Shown here piece by piece: positions 6,492 to 14,329 of a stretch of 18,679 nt of DNA. The position numbers and the translations under genes are program-made. The first letter of the stretch is position 1. Every line of letters begins with the position of its first letter. Source of the stretch: an uncultured Corynebacterium sp. (GTDB lineage Bacteria > Actinomycetota > Actinomycetes > Mycobacteriales > Mycobacteriaceae); assembly GCF_946998835.1 (NCBI RefSeq), contig NZ_CAMQAZ010000036.1, forward strand, positions 1 to 18,679, read 5' to 3'. The notes below the pieces were generated by a model that was not told the origin of the DNA, did not search any database, and was given only the letters and a program-made list of their open reading frames with translations.

Positions 6492-7216
6492 TACAGTCGG
6501 GAGCTCATCTCCTCAGCGGCGGCGAGAACCTTTGCGCCCCAGCATTCGTAGGGCGACGGAGTCATGCGCTCCACGGGCCCGGAGACCGACAGAACCGCAA
6601 TCATGCGATGGTTGCTGTCGAACACCGGGGCAGAGACGGAGGCGAGTGCGGGGTCGCGCTCGCCCATGGATTCGGACCAGCCGAGACGTCGGCAGTCGTC
6701 GAGGTCCTGTTGGTTGAAGTCGGCGTCGGGAAGCATGCGCTCAGCGAGGTTGGCCGGACCAAAGGCCAGGAGAACACGTGCGGCGGAGCCTGCGGTTAGT
6801 GGCATGCGAGAGCCAACTGGCACGGTGTTGCGCAGCCCGGTGGCGGGCTCCATGGAGGCAATGCAGGTGCGGGTATCGCCAGTGAGACGGTAGAGCTGCA
6901 CTGACTCGCCGGTTACCTCTACCAGCTTCGGCAGGATGTGCGCTGCGGCGTCGGCAAGCAGGTCAGTGGTGACAGGCGTGATCTCGGTGAGCCCGGGGCC
7001 CGTCGTCCAGCGGCCGTCCGGAGTGCGGGTGACAAGGCGGTGCACTTCCAGCGCCGTGGCCAGGCGGTGAGCGGTGGCACGGGGCAGGCTGGTGTCCTCG
7101 CAGAGCTCGGCGAGGGTACGTGGAGTTTGCGCAACAGACTTGAGAATGAGTACCGAACGATCGAGAACTTTAATGCCACTTAGAGCTGGCGTCTCTGATG
7201 TGCTAATCTGTCCCAT
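6491..7216 (-). CDS. ltbR: IclR-family regulator LtbR (leucine/tryptophan biosynthesis repressor)
   Basis: A 241-aa IclR-type protein with an N-terminal winged helix-turn-helix (about 15-75, with TLAELCEDTSLPRATAHRLA as the core) and a C-terminal effector-binding domain from about residue 85. Divergent placement in front of leuCD is that of C. glutamicum LtbR and of the IclR gene next to mycobacterial leuC. In C. glutamicum this protein represses leuB, leuCD and trp genes. A TAATAT -10 box ends 6 nt before the ATG, so the mRNA is probably leaderless. The 17-bp palindrome at 7231-7247 would overlie this promoter and allow autorepression. The downstream MFS gene is coupled by a one-base overlap. 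Confidence 0.88.
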   Translation of the reverse strand: MGQISTSETPALSGIKVLDRSVLILKSVAQTPRTLAELCEDTSLPRATAHRLATALEVHRLVTRTPDGRWTTGPGLTEITPVTTDLLADAAAHILPKLVEVTGESVQLYRLTGDTRTCIASMEPATGLRNTVPVGSRMPLTAGSAARVLLAFGPANLAERMLPDADFNQQDLDDCRRLGWSESMGERDPALASVSAPVFDSNHRMIAVLSVSGPVERMTPSPYECWGAKVLAAAEEMSSRL

Positions 7217-7222
7217 GCCATG

Positions 7223-7228
7223 ATATTA
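7223..7228 (-). promoter_or_regulatory. -10 box of ltbR, leaderless type
   Basis: Read on the minus strand, TAATAT lies 6 nt before the A of the ltbR ATG, and there is no Shine-Dalgarno in between. Transcription would begin at or next to the start codon. The -35 region is poor, which fits corynebacterial promoters. Confidence 0.5.
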
Positions 7229-7230
7229 AC

Positions 7231-7247
7231 ATCTCATTCCTTGAGAT
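7231..7247. promoter_or_regulatory. Candidate LtbR operator
   Basis: ATCTCA-N5-TGAGAT is a perfect 6-bp inverted repeat in the 65-bp gap between ltbR and leuC. It sits upstream of the ltbR -10 box on one strand and of the likely leuC -10 region on the other, so a bound dimer could block both promoters. The size fits IclR-type operators. The base sequence does not closely match the C. glutamicum LtbR motif as I recall it. Confidence 0.5.
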
Positions 7248-7253
7248 AAAAGC

Positions 7254-7261
7254 GATATATC
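7254..7261 (+). promoter_or_regulatory. Likely -10 region of leuCD
   Basis: GATATATC is the best AT-rich -10 candidate before leuC, 20 nt upstream of the start codon. No good -35 box is seen at 16-18 bp; that position overlaps the palindrome at 7231-7247. A GGAAGG Shine-Dalgarno-like stretch follows at 7263-7268, 13 nt before the ATG. Confidence 0.35.
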
Positions 7262-7281
7262 CGGAAGGCGGCTCACCCACT

Positions 7282-8709
7282 ATGCGCACCACGGACACTA
7301 GCCCGAAGACTCTGGCCGAGAAAGTCTGGCGTGACCACGTAGTCAAGCAAGGCGAAAACGGCGAACCAGATCTGATTTACATCGATCTGCACCTCGTCCA
7401 CGAGGTTACCTCTCCGCAGGCTTTTGATGGCCTCCGTCTGGCAGGGCGCAAGGTACGCCGTCCGGATCTGACCATCGCGACCGAGGACCACAACGTTCCG
7501 ACCACCGTCGCCGGTGGCCAGATTGATTTGATTGAGGAACCGACCTCTCGTACCCAGATTGCCACACTGCGTAAAAATGCCGAGGAGTTCGGCATCCGCC
7601 TGCATCCGATGGGTGACCGCGAACAGGGCATTGTCCACGTCGTAGGCCCGCAGCTGGGCCTGACTCAGCCGGGTACCACCGTTGTCTGTGGTGATTCGCA
7701 CACCGCTACTCACGGCGCTTTCGGTGCGATGGCCTTCGGTATCGGTACCTCCGAGGTGGAGCACGTTCTGGCTACCCAGACCCTGCCGCTGAAGCCTTTC
7801 AAGACCATGGCGGTCAATGTCACCGGCGAGCTGCAGGATGGTGTTACCGCCAAGGACCTGATTCTGGCGATTATCGCCAAGATTGGTACTGGCGGAGGCC
7901 AGGGCCACGTTATCGAGTACCGCGGTGAGGCCATCGAGAAGCTGTCGATGGAAGCCCGCATGACCATCTGCAACATGTCCATCGAGGCCGGTGCCCGCGC
8001 CGGCATGATTGCTCCGGACGAGACCACCTTCGAATTCCTGAAGGGCCGCCCGCACGCGCCGCAGGGCGAGCAGTGGGACGAGGCCGTCGAGTACTGGAAG
8101 TCCCTGGTTACTGACGAGGATGCAGAGTTCGACAAGGTCGTCGAAATCGACGGTTCCGCGCTGACCCCGTTTGTCACCTGGGGCACCAACCCGGGCCAGG
8201 GCGTACCGCTGGGCGAGACCGTGCCGGACCCTGAGTTCATCGCCGAGGACTCCGACCGCATCGCCGCCGAGCGGGCACTGGAATACATGGACCTGAAGCC
8301 GGGCACCCCGATGCGTGATGTCAAGGTCGACGTTGTCTTCGTCGGTTCCTGCACCAACGGCCGTATCGAGGACATGCGCGCCGTCGCCGACGTGCTGAAG
8401 GACCGCAAGGTTGCCGACGGCGTCCAGATGCTCATCGTGCCGGGCTCCGCAAAGGTCCGTGCGCAGGCTGAGGAAGAGGGACTGGGCAAGATCTTCGAAG
8501 AGGCAGGTGCGGAATGGCGTATGCCGGGCTGCTCCATGTGCCTGGGCATGAACCCGGATCAGCTGACTCCAGGCCAGCGTTGCGCTTCGACTTCGAACCG
8601 TAACTTCGAGGGCCGTCAGGGCAAGGGTGGTCGTACCCACCTGGTCAGCCCGGCTGTTGCCGCAGCTACCGCCGTCGCCGGTCACTTCGCAGCACCGGCT
8701 GATCTCTAA
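7282..8709 (+). CDS. leuC: 3-isopropylmalate dehydratase large subunit
   Basis: LeuC pairs with LeuD to isomerise 2-isopropylmalate to 3-isopropylmalate in leucine synthesis, using a [4Fe-4S] cluster. The chain of 475 aa is a normal LeuC length. Cluster ligands are C357 in GSCTNGR and C417/C420 in MPGCSMCLGMNPD. The aconitase-type CGDSHTATHGAFGAMAFGIG and EDHNVPT segments are intact. The start at 7282 gives the familiar N-terminus TLAEKVWRDHVV, like mycobacterial LeuC. leuD follows after 34 bp. Codon use is strongly biased to C-ending codons, as expected for a well-expressed biosynthetic gene. Repression by the divergent LtbR is likely. Confidence 0.98.
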   Translation: MRTTDTSPKTLAEKVWRDHVVKQGENGEPDLIYIDLHLVHEVTSPQAFDGLRLAGRKVRRPDLTIATEDHNVPTTVAGGQIDLIEEPTSRTQIATLRKNAEEFGIRLHPMGDREQGIVHVVGPQLGLTQPGTTVVCGDSHTATHGAFGAMAFGIGTSEVEHVLATQTLPLKPFKTMAVNVTGELQDGVTAKDLILAIIAKIGTGGGQGHVIEYRGEAIEKLSMEARMTICNMSIEAGARAGMIAPDETTFEFLKGRPHAPQGEQWDEAVEYWKSLVTDEDAEFDKVVEIDGSALTPFVTWGTNPGQGVPLGETVPDPEFIAEDSDRIAAERALEYMDLKPGTPMRDVKVDVVFVGSCTNGRIEDMRAVADVLKDRKVADGVQMLIVPGSAKVRAQAEEEGLGKIFEEAGAEWRMPGCSMCLGMNPDQLTPGQRCASTSNRNFEGRQGKGGRTHLVSPAVAAATAVAGHFAAPADL

Positions 8710-8743
8710 TAGAACCAAGCAGAACTTCTAAGGACCTTTCACC

Positions 8744-9334
8744 ATGGAAAAGTTTGATACTCACACCGGCGTCGGCGTTCCCCTGCAGCGATCCAACGTC
8801 GACACCGACCAGATCATCCCGGCCGTCTACCTAAAGCGCGTCACCCGCACCGGATTTGAGGATGGCCTGTTCAGTAACTGGCGCAACAACGAATCCGACT
8901 TCGTGCTCAACCGCCCGGAATACGCTAAGGGCTCCATACTCGTGGCAGGGCCGGACTTCGGTACCGGTTCTTCCCGCGAGCACGCCGTGTGGGCGCTGAT
9001 GGACTACGGTTTCCGCGTCGTCATCTCCTCCCGCTTCGCCGACATCTTCCGCGGTAACGCCGGCAAGGCGGGGCTGCTCGCCGCACAGATGCAGCAGTCC
9101 GATGTCGAGCTGCTGTGGAAGCTGCTGGAGGCCAATCCGGGCATGGAGCTCACCGTCAACCTGGAGACCCGTACTGTCGAGGCCGGCGAGCAGGTCTTCC
9201 CGTTCGAGGTCGACGACTACACTCGCTGGCGCCTGATGGAAGGGCTTGACGACGTCTCCCTGACCCTGCGCAACGAAGAGGACATTGTGGCCTACGAGAA
9301 GAATCGTCCGGAGCACAAGCCTAAGACGCTCTAG
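8744..9334 (+). CDS. leuD: 3-isopropylmalate dehydratase small subunit
   Basis: LeuD (196 aa, normal length) forms the swivel domain of isopropylmalate isomerase and contributes substrate-binding residues. Typical segments are SNVDTDQIIPAVYLKRV near the N-terminus, FGTGSSREHAVWAL at 72-85, and SRFADIFRGNAGKAGLL. AAGGA ends 9 nt before ATG 8744. It lies 34 bp behind leuC in one transcript. Only 16 bp separate it from hen1 and no terminator is present, so leuCD transcripts may run on into the RNA-repair genes. Confidence 0.98.
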   Translation: MEKFDTHTGVGVPLQRSNVDTDQIIPAVYLKRVTRTGFEDGLFSNWRNNESDFVLNRPEYAKGSILVAGPDFGTGSSREHAVWALMDYGFRVVISSRFADIFRGNAGKAGLLAAQMQQSDVELLWKLLEANPGMELTVNLETRTVEAGEQVFPFEVDDYTRWRLMEGLDDVSLTLRNEEDIVAYEKNRPEHKPKTL

Positions 9335-9338
9335 GCGT

Positions 9339-9344
9339 TAGACT
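9339..9344 (+). promoter_or_regulatory. -10 box for a leaderless hen1 transcript
   Basis: TAGACT matches the TANANT -10 consensus and lies exactly 6 nt before the hen1 ATG. No proper Shine-Dalgarno stands in front of that ATG: the nearest AGG is about 14 nt away. No clear -35 box is seen. The pattern matches the ltbR, ddl and DUF3515 starts in this window and suggests an independent leaderless promoter just after the leuD stop. Confidence 0.5.
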
Positions 9345-9350
9345 TGCCGC

Positions 9351-10751
9351 ATGTATCTGGCAATCACCAAACACTCACGGACCGATCAGCCTTCACGTAC
9401 TGAATCAGCACGCGATTTGGGATTTATCCTGCGAAAGCATCCCGATCGCGTGCATGAGGCCGAGTTAAAGTTCGGTGTTGCCCGAGTCTTTTTCCCCACG
9501 GCTACCGATGCCGAATGCACGGCAGCCCTTTGGGTTGATATTGACCGTGACGAGCTGCTGAAACTCAAGCAGTACCGCGCTGATACGTTTAATCTGACCG
9601 GCTACATTAATGATCGGCAGTGGGCCGCGTCGTCGCTTTTGACCGTGGCGCTGAAATCCGTTTTCTCCACGGCGATGGTCATGGAGAAGCCCTCGCCTTA
9701 CGACGAAGCCCCAAGTGACCTCACCGCGACGGTCGCCGCGGTACCCGGCACCGAGGAAGAGATGCGCGCTCTGTTCGAGCCGCTGGGGTGGGACGTCTCC
9801 TGTGATTTTTCGAACAATATTGCCGGGCAGAAGTTCTCACCGACGGTATCGCTTTCAGGCAGGGCAACCGTCCGCGATTTGCTCAATCACCTGTATATTC
9901 TGCTTCCTGTCCTCGACGGTGGGAAACACTATTGGGTCGATGACCGGGAAATCGACAAGCTCGCCGCACGCGCGCAGGATTGGCTGTCGGAGCACCCGCA
10001 GCGGGAGAAAATCCTGGGGCGCTACCTTGCCAATCAAAAAGGCCTGGTCAACGAAGCCGTCGTCAAGCTTGCTGGGGAAGTTGGGGAAGCTGGGGCAATA
10101 GAACTGGCCAACGGCGACCAGACAGCCAAGCCACTTAATCGACAGCGTCAAGAGCGGGTGCTGCGTGAGGTATTTAGCCTGCGTCCGCGCAGCGTGGTGG
10201 ACATCGGCTGTGGTTCCGGCGTGTTGCTGGGGCCGATGCTGGAAAACCCACGAATCGCGCAGATCGTTGGTACGGATGTCTCTGTAGGTGAGCTTCGTAA
10301 GGCGCACAAGGCGCTCAACCTAGATCGGATGCCGGAGCGCCAAGCCGCGCGGGTGGAGCTTTTCCAATCCTCGGTCACCTATGCCGACGAGCGCATTGCG
10401 AACATGGACGTGGCAATCCTGATGGAGGTCATCGAGCACATTGATGCCGACCGACTGCCCGCACTGGAGAACAGCGTCTTTGGAGCAGCGCGCCCGCAGT
10501 ACGTCATCGTCACCACGCCGAACAGCGACTACAACGCGTGCTATCCAAACCTAGCGCCCGGACAGTTCCGCCACCTCGATCACCGCTTCGAGTTCAGTCG
10601 CGCGGAGTTTCGCCAGTGGGCGAAGGGCGTGGCTGAGAAGTTCGGTTATCTGGTGGACTTCGACGGTATTGGGGACGTGCACGAAACTTATGGCCAACCG
10701 ACCCAAATGGCAGTCTTTTCCTACGACTTCACCGCAGCAGAGGAGAGCTAA
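9351..10751 (+). CDS. hen1: Bacterial Hen1: 3'-terminal RNA ribose 2'-O-methyltransferase
   Basis: Bacterial Hen1 methylates the 2'-OH at the 3' end of cleaved RNA before ligation, and its N-terminal half activates the ligase of Pnkp. The 466-aa chain shows both parts. The Hen1-N region starts with RDLGFILRKHPDRVHEAELKFG and continues through VNDRQWAASS-like and LFEPLGWDVS segments. The methyltransferase domain has the SAM motif DIGCGSG at 284-290. The metal-binding set known from Anabaena Hen1 is present as E359, E362, H363 and H411, with the same 48-residue gap between the two histidines. FRHLDHRFEFSR carries H411. pnkp starts 2 nt after the hen1 stop. Base composition and codon use look similar to the neighbours, with somewhat more mixed codons than leuC, so any transfer is not recent. 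Confidence 0.95.
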   Translation: MYLAITKHSRTDQPSRTESARDLGFILRKHPDRVHEAELKFGVARVFFPTATDAECTAALWVDIDRDELLKLKQYRADTFNLTGYINDRQWAASSLLTVALKSVFSTAMVMEKPSPYDEAPSDLTATVAAVPGTEEEMRALFEPLGWDVSCDFSNNIAGQKFSPTVSLSGRATVRDLLNHLYILLPVLDGGKHYWVDDREIDKLAARAQDWLSEHPQREKILGRYLANQKGLVNEAVVKLAGEVGEAGAIELANGDQTAKPLNRQRQERVLREVFSLRPRSVVDIGCGSGVLLGPMLENPRIAQIVGTDVSVGELRKAHKALNLDRMPERQAARVELFQSSVTYADERIANMDVAILMEVIEHIDADRLPALENSVFGAARPQYVIVTTPNSDYNACYPNLAPGQFRHLDHRFEFSRAEFRQWAKGVAEKFGYLVDFDGIGDVHETYGQPTQMAVFSYDFTAAEES

Positions 10752-10753
10752 CT

Positions 10754-13222
10754 ATGAGTACCATCTCGCTTCCTAACCTCAGCTTGGTCATGTTGGTCGG
10801 AGTCTCTGGCGCCGGAAAGTCGACGTTTGCGGCACGGCACTTCGGCCCATTTGAGGTCGTGTCCTCGGATACCTGTCGCGGCATTGTTTCCAACGACCCG
10901 AATAACCAGGCGGCCACGGCGCCTGCTTTTGAGCTGTTGGAGACAATCGTCGGCAAGCGCCTGGAAGCCGGCTTGCTCACCGTGGTCGATGCGACGAATG
11001 TGAAACCGCAGGACCGTGCTCGGTTGGTGAAGCTGGCGCGCAGCCACCATGCGCTGAGTGCTGCTATCGTTTTGAATCTTCCGCTGAAGGAGGTGAAGGA
11101 GCGGCACAAGCAGCGCACTGACCGCAACTTCGGAGTCGACGTGTTGGAGCGCCAGCACCGCGATCTGCGCCGAGGGCTCAAACACCTCAAGCGCGAGAAG
11201 ATTCACAATGTTTTCATCTTGAATTCCGCGGCGGAAATCGACAACGTCACCATTGAACGTGTGCCGCTGAAGGTCGACCGCAGCGATCTCCACGGCCCCT
11301 TCGACATCATCGGCGATGTTCACGGCTGCTACGACGAGCTGACCGCACTGCTGGAAAAGCTCGGCTACGAGCTGTCGGCAGATGGCAGCAATGCTCATCA
11401 CCCAGATGGCCGTACGGCCATTTTCGTTGGTGACCTTGTCGATCGCGGTCCCAACAGTCCAGCTGTCTTGAAGCTGGTCATGGGGATGGTTGCGGCCGGT
11501 CATGCCCTCTGTGTGCCCGGAAACCACGACTCTAAGTTGGTGCGCGCCCTCGACGGCCACAACGTCACCACAGGTCACGGGCTGGCCGAAACGCTCACTC
11601 AACTCGCCGACGAAAGTGAGGAGTTCCGGAAGGGTGTCCGCGACTTCATCGACCACCTGCCCGTGCACTTTGTGCTTGACGACGGCGCCCTGGTTGTAGC
11701 CCACGCGGGACTGCCTGAGCACCTCCATGGCCGGGCCTCCGGCAAGGTCCGCGAGTTCGCGCTCTACGGTGCTACTACTGGCAAGCTCGACGAAAATGGT
11801 CTGCCAGAACGTCTGGATTGGGCAGCGGACTACCGGGGTGCCGCCCGTGTTGTCTATGGCCACATGGAAGCGGACCGCCTGCGCTGGGGCAATAACACCA
11901 TGTGCATCGACACCGGTTGTGTTTTCGGCGGCAAGCTCTCTGCGCTGCGCTATCCCGAGTTAGAGACCGTGCAGGTCGATGCAAAACAGACCTGGTGGGA
12001 GGCTCCAACCCGCAAGACCACTAACCGCCCGGAGTCCGAGCTGCGCATCACTGACGTGTTAGACGTCGATGGTATCCAGACTGGTCGGCATGGCCGCATT
12101 CGCATTGATAGTGACCGCGCAGCTGCAGCGCTGGAAACTATCAGCCGTTTCACGCTCGCACCGGAGAAAATTCCGTACCTGCCACCGACCATGTCACCGG
12201 CGCCGACCTCGCAGCGAGAGGGATTCCTGGAACACCCGGAGGAGGCATTCCGCTACTACGCAGCGCACACTGACCAGGTCATGTGCCAGGAAAAGCACAT
12301 GGGTTCCCGAGCTGTGCTGTGCCTGATCCGGCCAGGGGCGAAGACTCGTTTCGGTGCTAACTCGTACGCCTACACCCGGACGGGGCGTGCCTTCTTCGAT
12401 GACGCGTCCCCGGCACTTGATGCCATGACCAAGGCCGCAGAGCGCGCCGGGCTTTTCGACCAATTCGGCGACTGGGTGCTGCTCGACGGCGAAATGCTGC
12501 CCTGGAATCTCAAGGCCCAAGGGCTTATCGACGACATCTATGCACCCACCGCTGCCGCTGGTATCGGTGCTGCCAGACAGCTCGCGGCCGCTCTGCAAGC
12601 GGCAACCGACAGGGGAGTAGAGGTCGGCGGTCCAGCTCCAGAACAGACTCTGGACGAGCTCGAGAAGTTCCGTGCCGCCTACAACCGCTACGTCGACAGC
12701 GACAACAAGATTCAGTTCGCACCCTTCCAAGTGTTGGCAAGCGAGGATGCCACCTGGCACCACAAGCCCCACTCATGGCACCTGGACATTGCGAACCGGT
12801 TGGTAGCCGCGGATGGTGAAATATATCGGCAGACGCGCTGCTTTGTCCTCGACCCCAGCGACCCGGAACAGGTGGAGGCCGCATCGCAGTGGTGGTTGCA
12901 GCTGACAGAGGCCGGCGGGGAAGGGGCCGTCGTCAAGCCAATAGAAAACGCAGAGACGTCGCGTCAGGTGCAACCCGGCATGAAGGTGCGCGGACGGGAG
13001 TATCTGCGAATGATTTACGGGCACGACTACCTGCACCCGCAGCGTCAAGAGCGCCTGAAGCGGCGAAATTTGCAGCACAAGCAGTCATCGGCGCTGCGCG
13101 AATATGCCCTCGGCATCGAGTCGCTGGAGCGCCTAGCGGCGGGCGAGCCTCTGCATCGGATCCATGTCCCTGTCTTCGGCGTGTTGGCGCTGGAGTCAGA
13201 GCCGATGGATCCGAGGTTGTAG
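10754..13222 (+). CDS. pnkp: Pnkp: polynucleotide kinase-phosphatase-ligase of RNA repair
   Basis: Pnkp heals and seals cut RNA: it phosphorylates 5'-OH ends, removes 2',3'-cyclic or 3' phosphates, and joins the ends. The 822-aa chain has all three domains seen in Clostridium thermocellum Pnkp (870 aa). The kinase P-loop GVSGAGKS is at 16-23. The binuclear-metal phosphatase carries D188 and H190 in GDVHGC, D227 in GDLVDRG, N257-H258 in PGNHD, H317 in AHAGL and H370 in VYGHME. The ligase nucleotidyltransferase domain has the adenylated K514 in EKHMGSR and K728 in EGAVVKP. The domain spacing matches the known enzyme. It needs Hen1 for efficient ligation, and hen1 lies 2 nt upstream. The stop lies 3 nt from the stop of convergent mutT1, with no terminator between. 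Confidence 0.95.
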   Translation: MSTISLPNLSLVMLVGVSGAGKSTFAARHFGPFEVVSSDTCRGIVSNDPNNQAATAPAFELLETIVGKRLEAGLLTVVDATNVKPQDRARLVKLARSHHALSAAIVLNLPLKEVKERHKQRTDRNFGVDVLERQHRDLRRGLKHLKREKIHNVFILNSAAEIDNVTIERVPLKVDRSDLHGPFDIIGDVHGCYDELTALLEKLGYELSADGSNAHHPDGRTAIFVGDLVDRGPNSPAVLKLVMGMVAAGHALCVPGNHDSKLVRALDGHNVTTGHGLAETLTQLADESEEFRKGVRDFIDHLPVHFVLDDGALVVAHAGLPEHLHGRASGKVREFALYGATTGKLDENGLPERLDWAADYRGAARVVYGHMEADRLRWGNNTMCIDTGCVFGGKLSALRYPELETVQVDAKQTWWEAPTRKTTNRPESELRITDVLDVDGIQTGRHGRIRIDSDRAAAALETISRFTLAPEKIPYLPPTMSPAPTSQREGFLEHPEEAFRYYAAHTDQVMCQEKHMGSRAVLCLIRPGAKTRFGANSYAYTRTGRAFFDDASPALDAMTKAAERAGLFDQFGDWVLLDGEMLPWNLKAQGLIDDIYAPTAAAGIGAARQLAAALQAATDRGVEVGGPAPEQTLDELEKFRAAYNRYVDSDNKIQFAPFQVLASEDATWHHKPHSWHLDIANRLVAADGEIYRQTRCFVLDPSDPEQVEAASQWWLQLTEAGGEGAVVKPIENAETSRQVQPGMKVRGREYLRMIYGHDYLHPQRQERLKRRNLQHKQSSALREYALGIESLERLAAGEPLHRIHVPVFGVLALESEPMDPRL

Positions 13223-13225
13223 CTA

Positions 13226-14209
13226 CTACTTCACCGGCAGCGCCGAGGCGTAGTAATCAGCGGTGGTCATCACACCGTCGTTGAAACCGAGTACCCACGC
13301 AGAGCCCTTCTTGCACAGGATTTCCTCATCGAAGGGCAGGGTGCCCTCAGCGGACCAGGCGGCCAACAGGTCGGGGATAGTGATGCCCTGAGAGCAGATC
13401 ACGCTGACTCCGCCCTGCCCGACAATGTCCTGGAAGGCCTTCTTGGACTCCACTTGGTTGGCAATCCAGTGCTCGTCGCCAAGCCGTTCGTCAACTGTGA
13501 CCTGCATGCCCAGCTCAGCGGCGAGCGGTGCGACGGTGTCCTGGCAGCGCACGGGCTCGGCGGAGTAGACGCGCTCGGGGCGGAAGCCCTCCAGGGCGGA
13601 GACGAGTAGTTCTGCTTGACGACGTCCCTTCTTATCCAGTGGCCTCAGTGCATCATTGCCGTTCCAGTTAGCGCGACGGTGTGCACGCCCATGACGAACC
13701 AGAATGAGACGGGTGTCCGGCTCATTGTTCATACGCTTGCGGGCTTTGACCAGCACATCGCGGTCGAGGTCGTAGGACAGCAGCTCCTCCGCTTCGTCCC
13801 AGGAGACCCAACGAAGCTCGTTGACCTCGGAGTTCTTCTCAAACTCGCCGTCGAGAACCTCTGCGGTCCAGTACCAGACCAGCTTCGTGCGTCCGGCGAC
13901 AGGGTAGGAGACGTTGCCGACGAGCTTGCCTAGCCGGACTCGGTAGCCTGTTTCTTCCCAGATTTCGCGGACGGCGGTGGCAATGAGATTCTCGCCGGCA
14001 TCCAGCTTGCCTTTCGGCAGTGACCAGTCGTCGTAGGAAGGGCGGTGAATCACGCAGATTTCGGGGTTGTGGGCATCGCCCCGCCACAAAACCGCGCCGG
14101 CGGCAAAGGTTGGCTTAGTGACATCGTGGCCTGGCTTCGTCGGAATCTGGCGCAGGCGGCCGGTCACGGAGGTATCGCCCTTAAGGTCCTTGTCCTCTTC
14201 GTGCATCAT
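13226..14209 (-). CDS. mutT1: MutT1: Nudix hydrolase fused to histidine phosphatase
   Basis: MutT1 of mycobacteria removes oxidised nucleotides such as 8-oxo-GTP and 8-oxo-dGTP and also acts on diadenosine polyphosphates. The 327-aa protein has the same two-domain build. A Nudix domain carries the complete box from G67 to Y89 with R81, E82, E85 and E86 (REIWEETGY). It is followed by a histidine-phosphatase domain beginning with LILVRHGRAHRR, RHG at 172-174. In the mycobacterial enzyme the second domain takes diphosphates to monophosphates. AAAGGGAAA precedes the start at a usual distance; a second Met follows directly. The stop is preceded by lysine and followed by a second in-frame TAG. It diverges from gpsA and converges on pnkp. 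Confidence 0.9.
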   Translation of the reverse strand: MMHEEDKDLKGDTSVTGRLRQIPTKPGHDVTKPTFAAGAVLWRGDAHNPEICVIHRPSYDDWSLPKGKLDAGENLIATAVREIWEETGYRVRLGKLVGNVSYPVAGRTKLVWYWTAEVLDGEFEKNSEVNELRWVSWDEAEELLSYDLDRDVLVKARKRMNNEPDTRLILVRHGRAHRRANWNGNDALRPLDKKGRRQAELLVSALEGFRPERVYSAEPVRCQDTVAPLAAELGMQVTVDERLGDEHWIANQVESKKAFQDIVGQGGVSVICSQGITIPDLLAAWSAEGTLPFDEEILCKKGSAWVLGFNDGVMTTADYYASALPVK

Positions 14210-14293
14210 CGTGATTTCCCTTTCAATGCTTTATCGCCGACCCAGTTTAGTATCGCAGGGTGCGAACGTCTCGCTAGACTTGTGGGAAATCAA

Positions 14294-14312
14294 AGACTAT
14301 TAAGAGACTATT
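14294..14312 (+). repeat. Direct repeat AGACTATT in front of gpsA
   Basis: AGACTATT occurs at 14294-14301 and again at 14305-14312, 11 bp apart, about one helical turn. It lies in the 120-bp gap between mutT1 and gpsA, next to a TTGTGG -35-like box at 14280-14285. It may be part of the gpsA promoter or a protein site; nothing more can be said. Confidence 0.35.
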
Positions 14313-14329
14313 TGAGGAAGGTCACGGCG

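Noticed and set aside
7273..8718. Long minus-strand open frame opposite leuC
   Set aside because: It mirrors the codon bias of leuC, and its protein shows no recognisable family.
10748..11863. Long minus-strand open frame opposite pnkp
   Set aside because: It is a shadow of a clearly conserved gene; no start signal or family match.
14045..14329. 95-codon extension of gpsA
   Set aside because: It overlaps mutT1 antisense and precedes a strong SD and the true Rossmann start.
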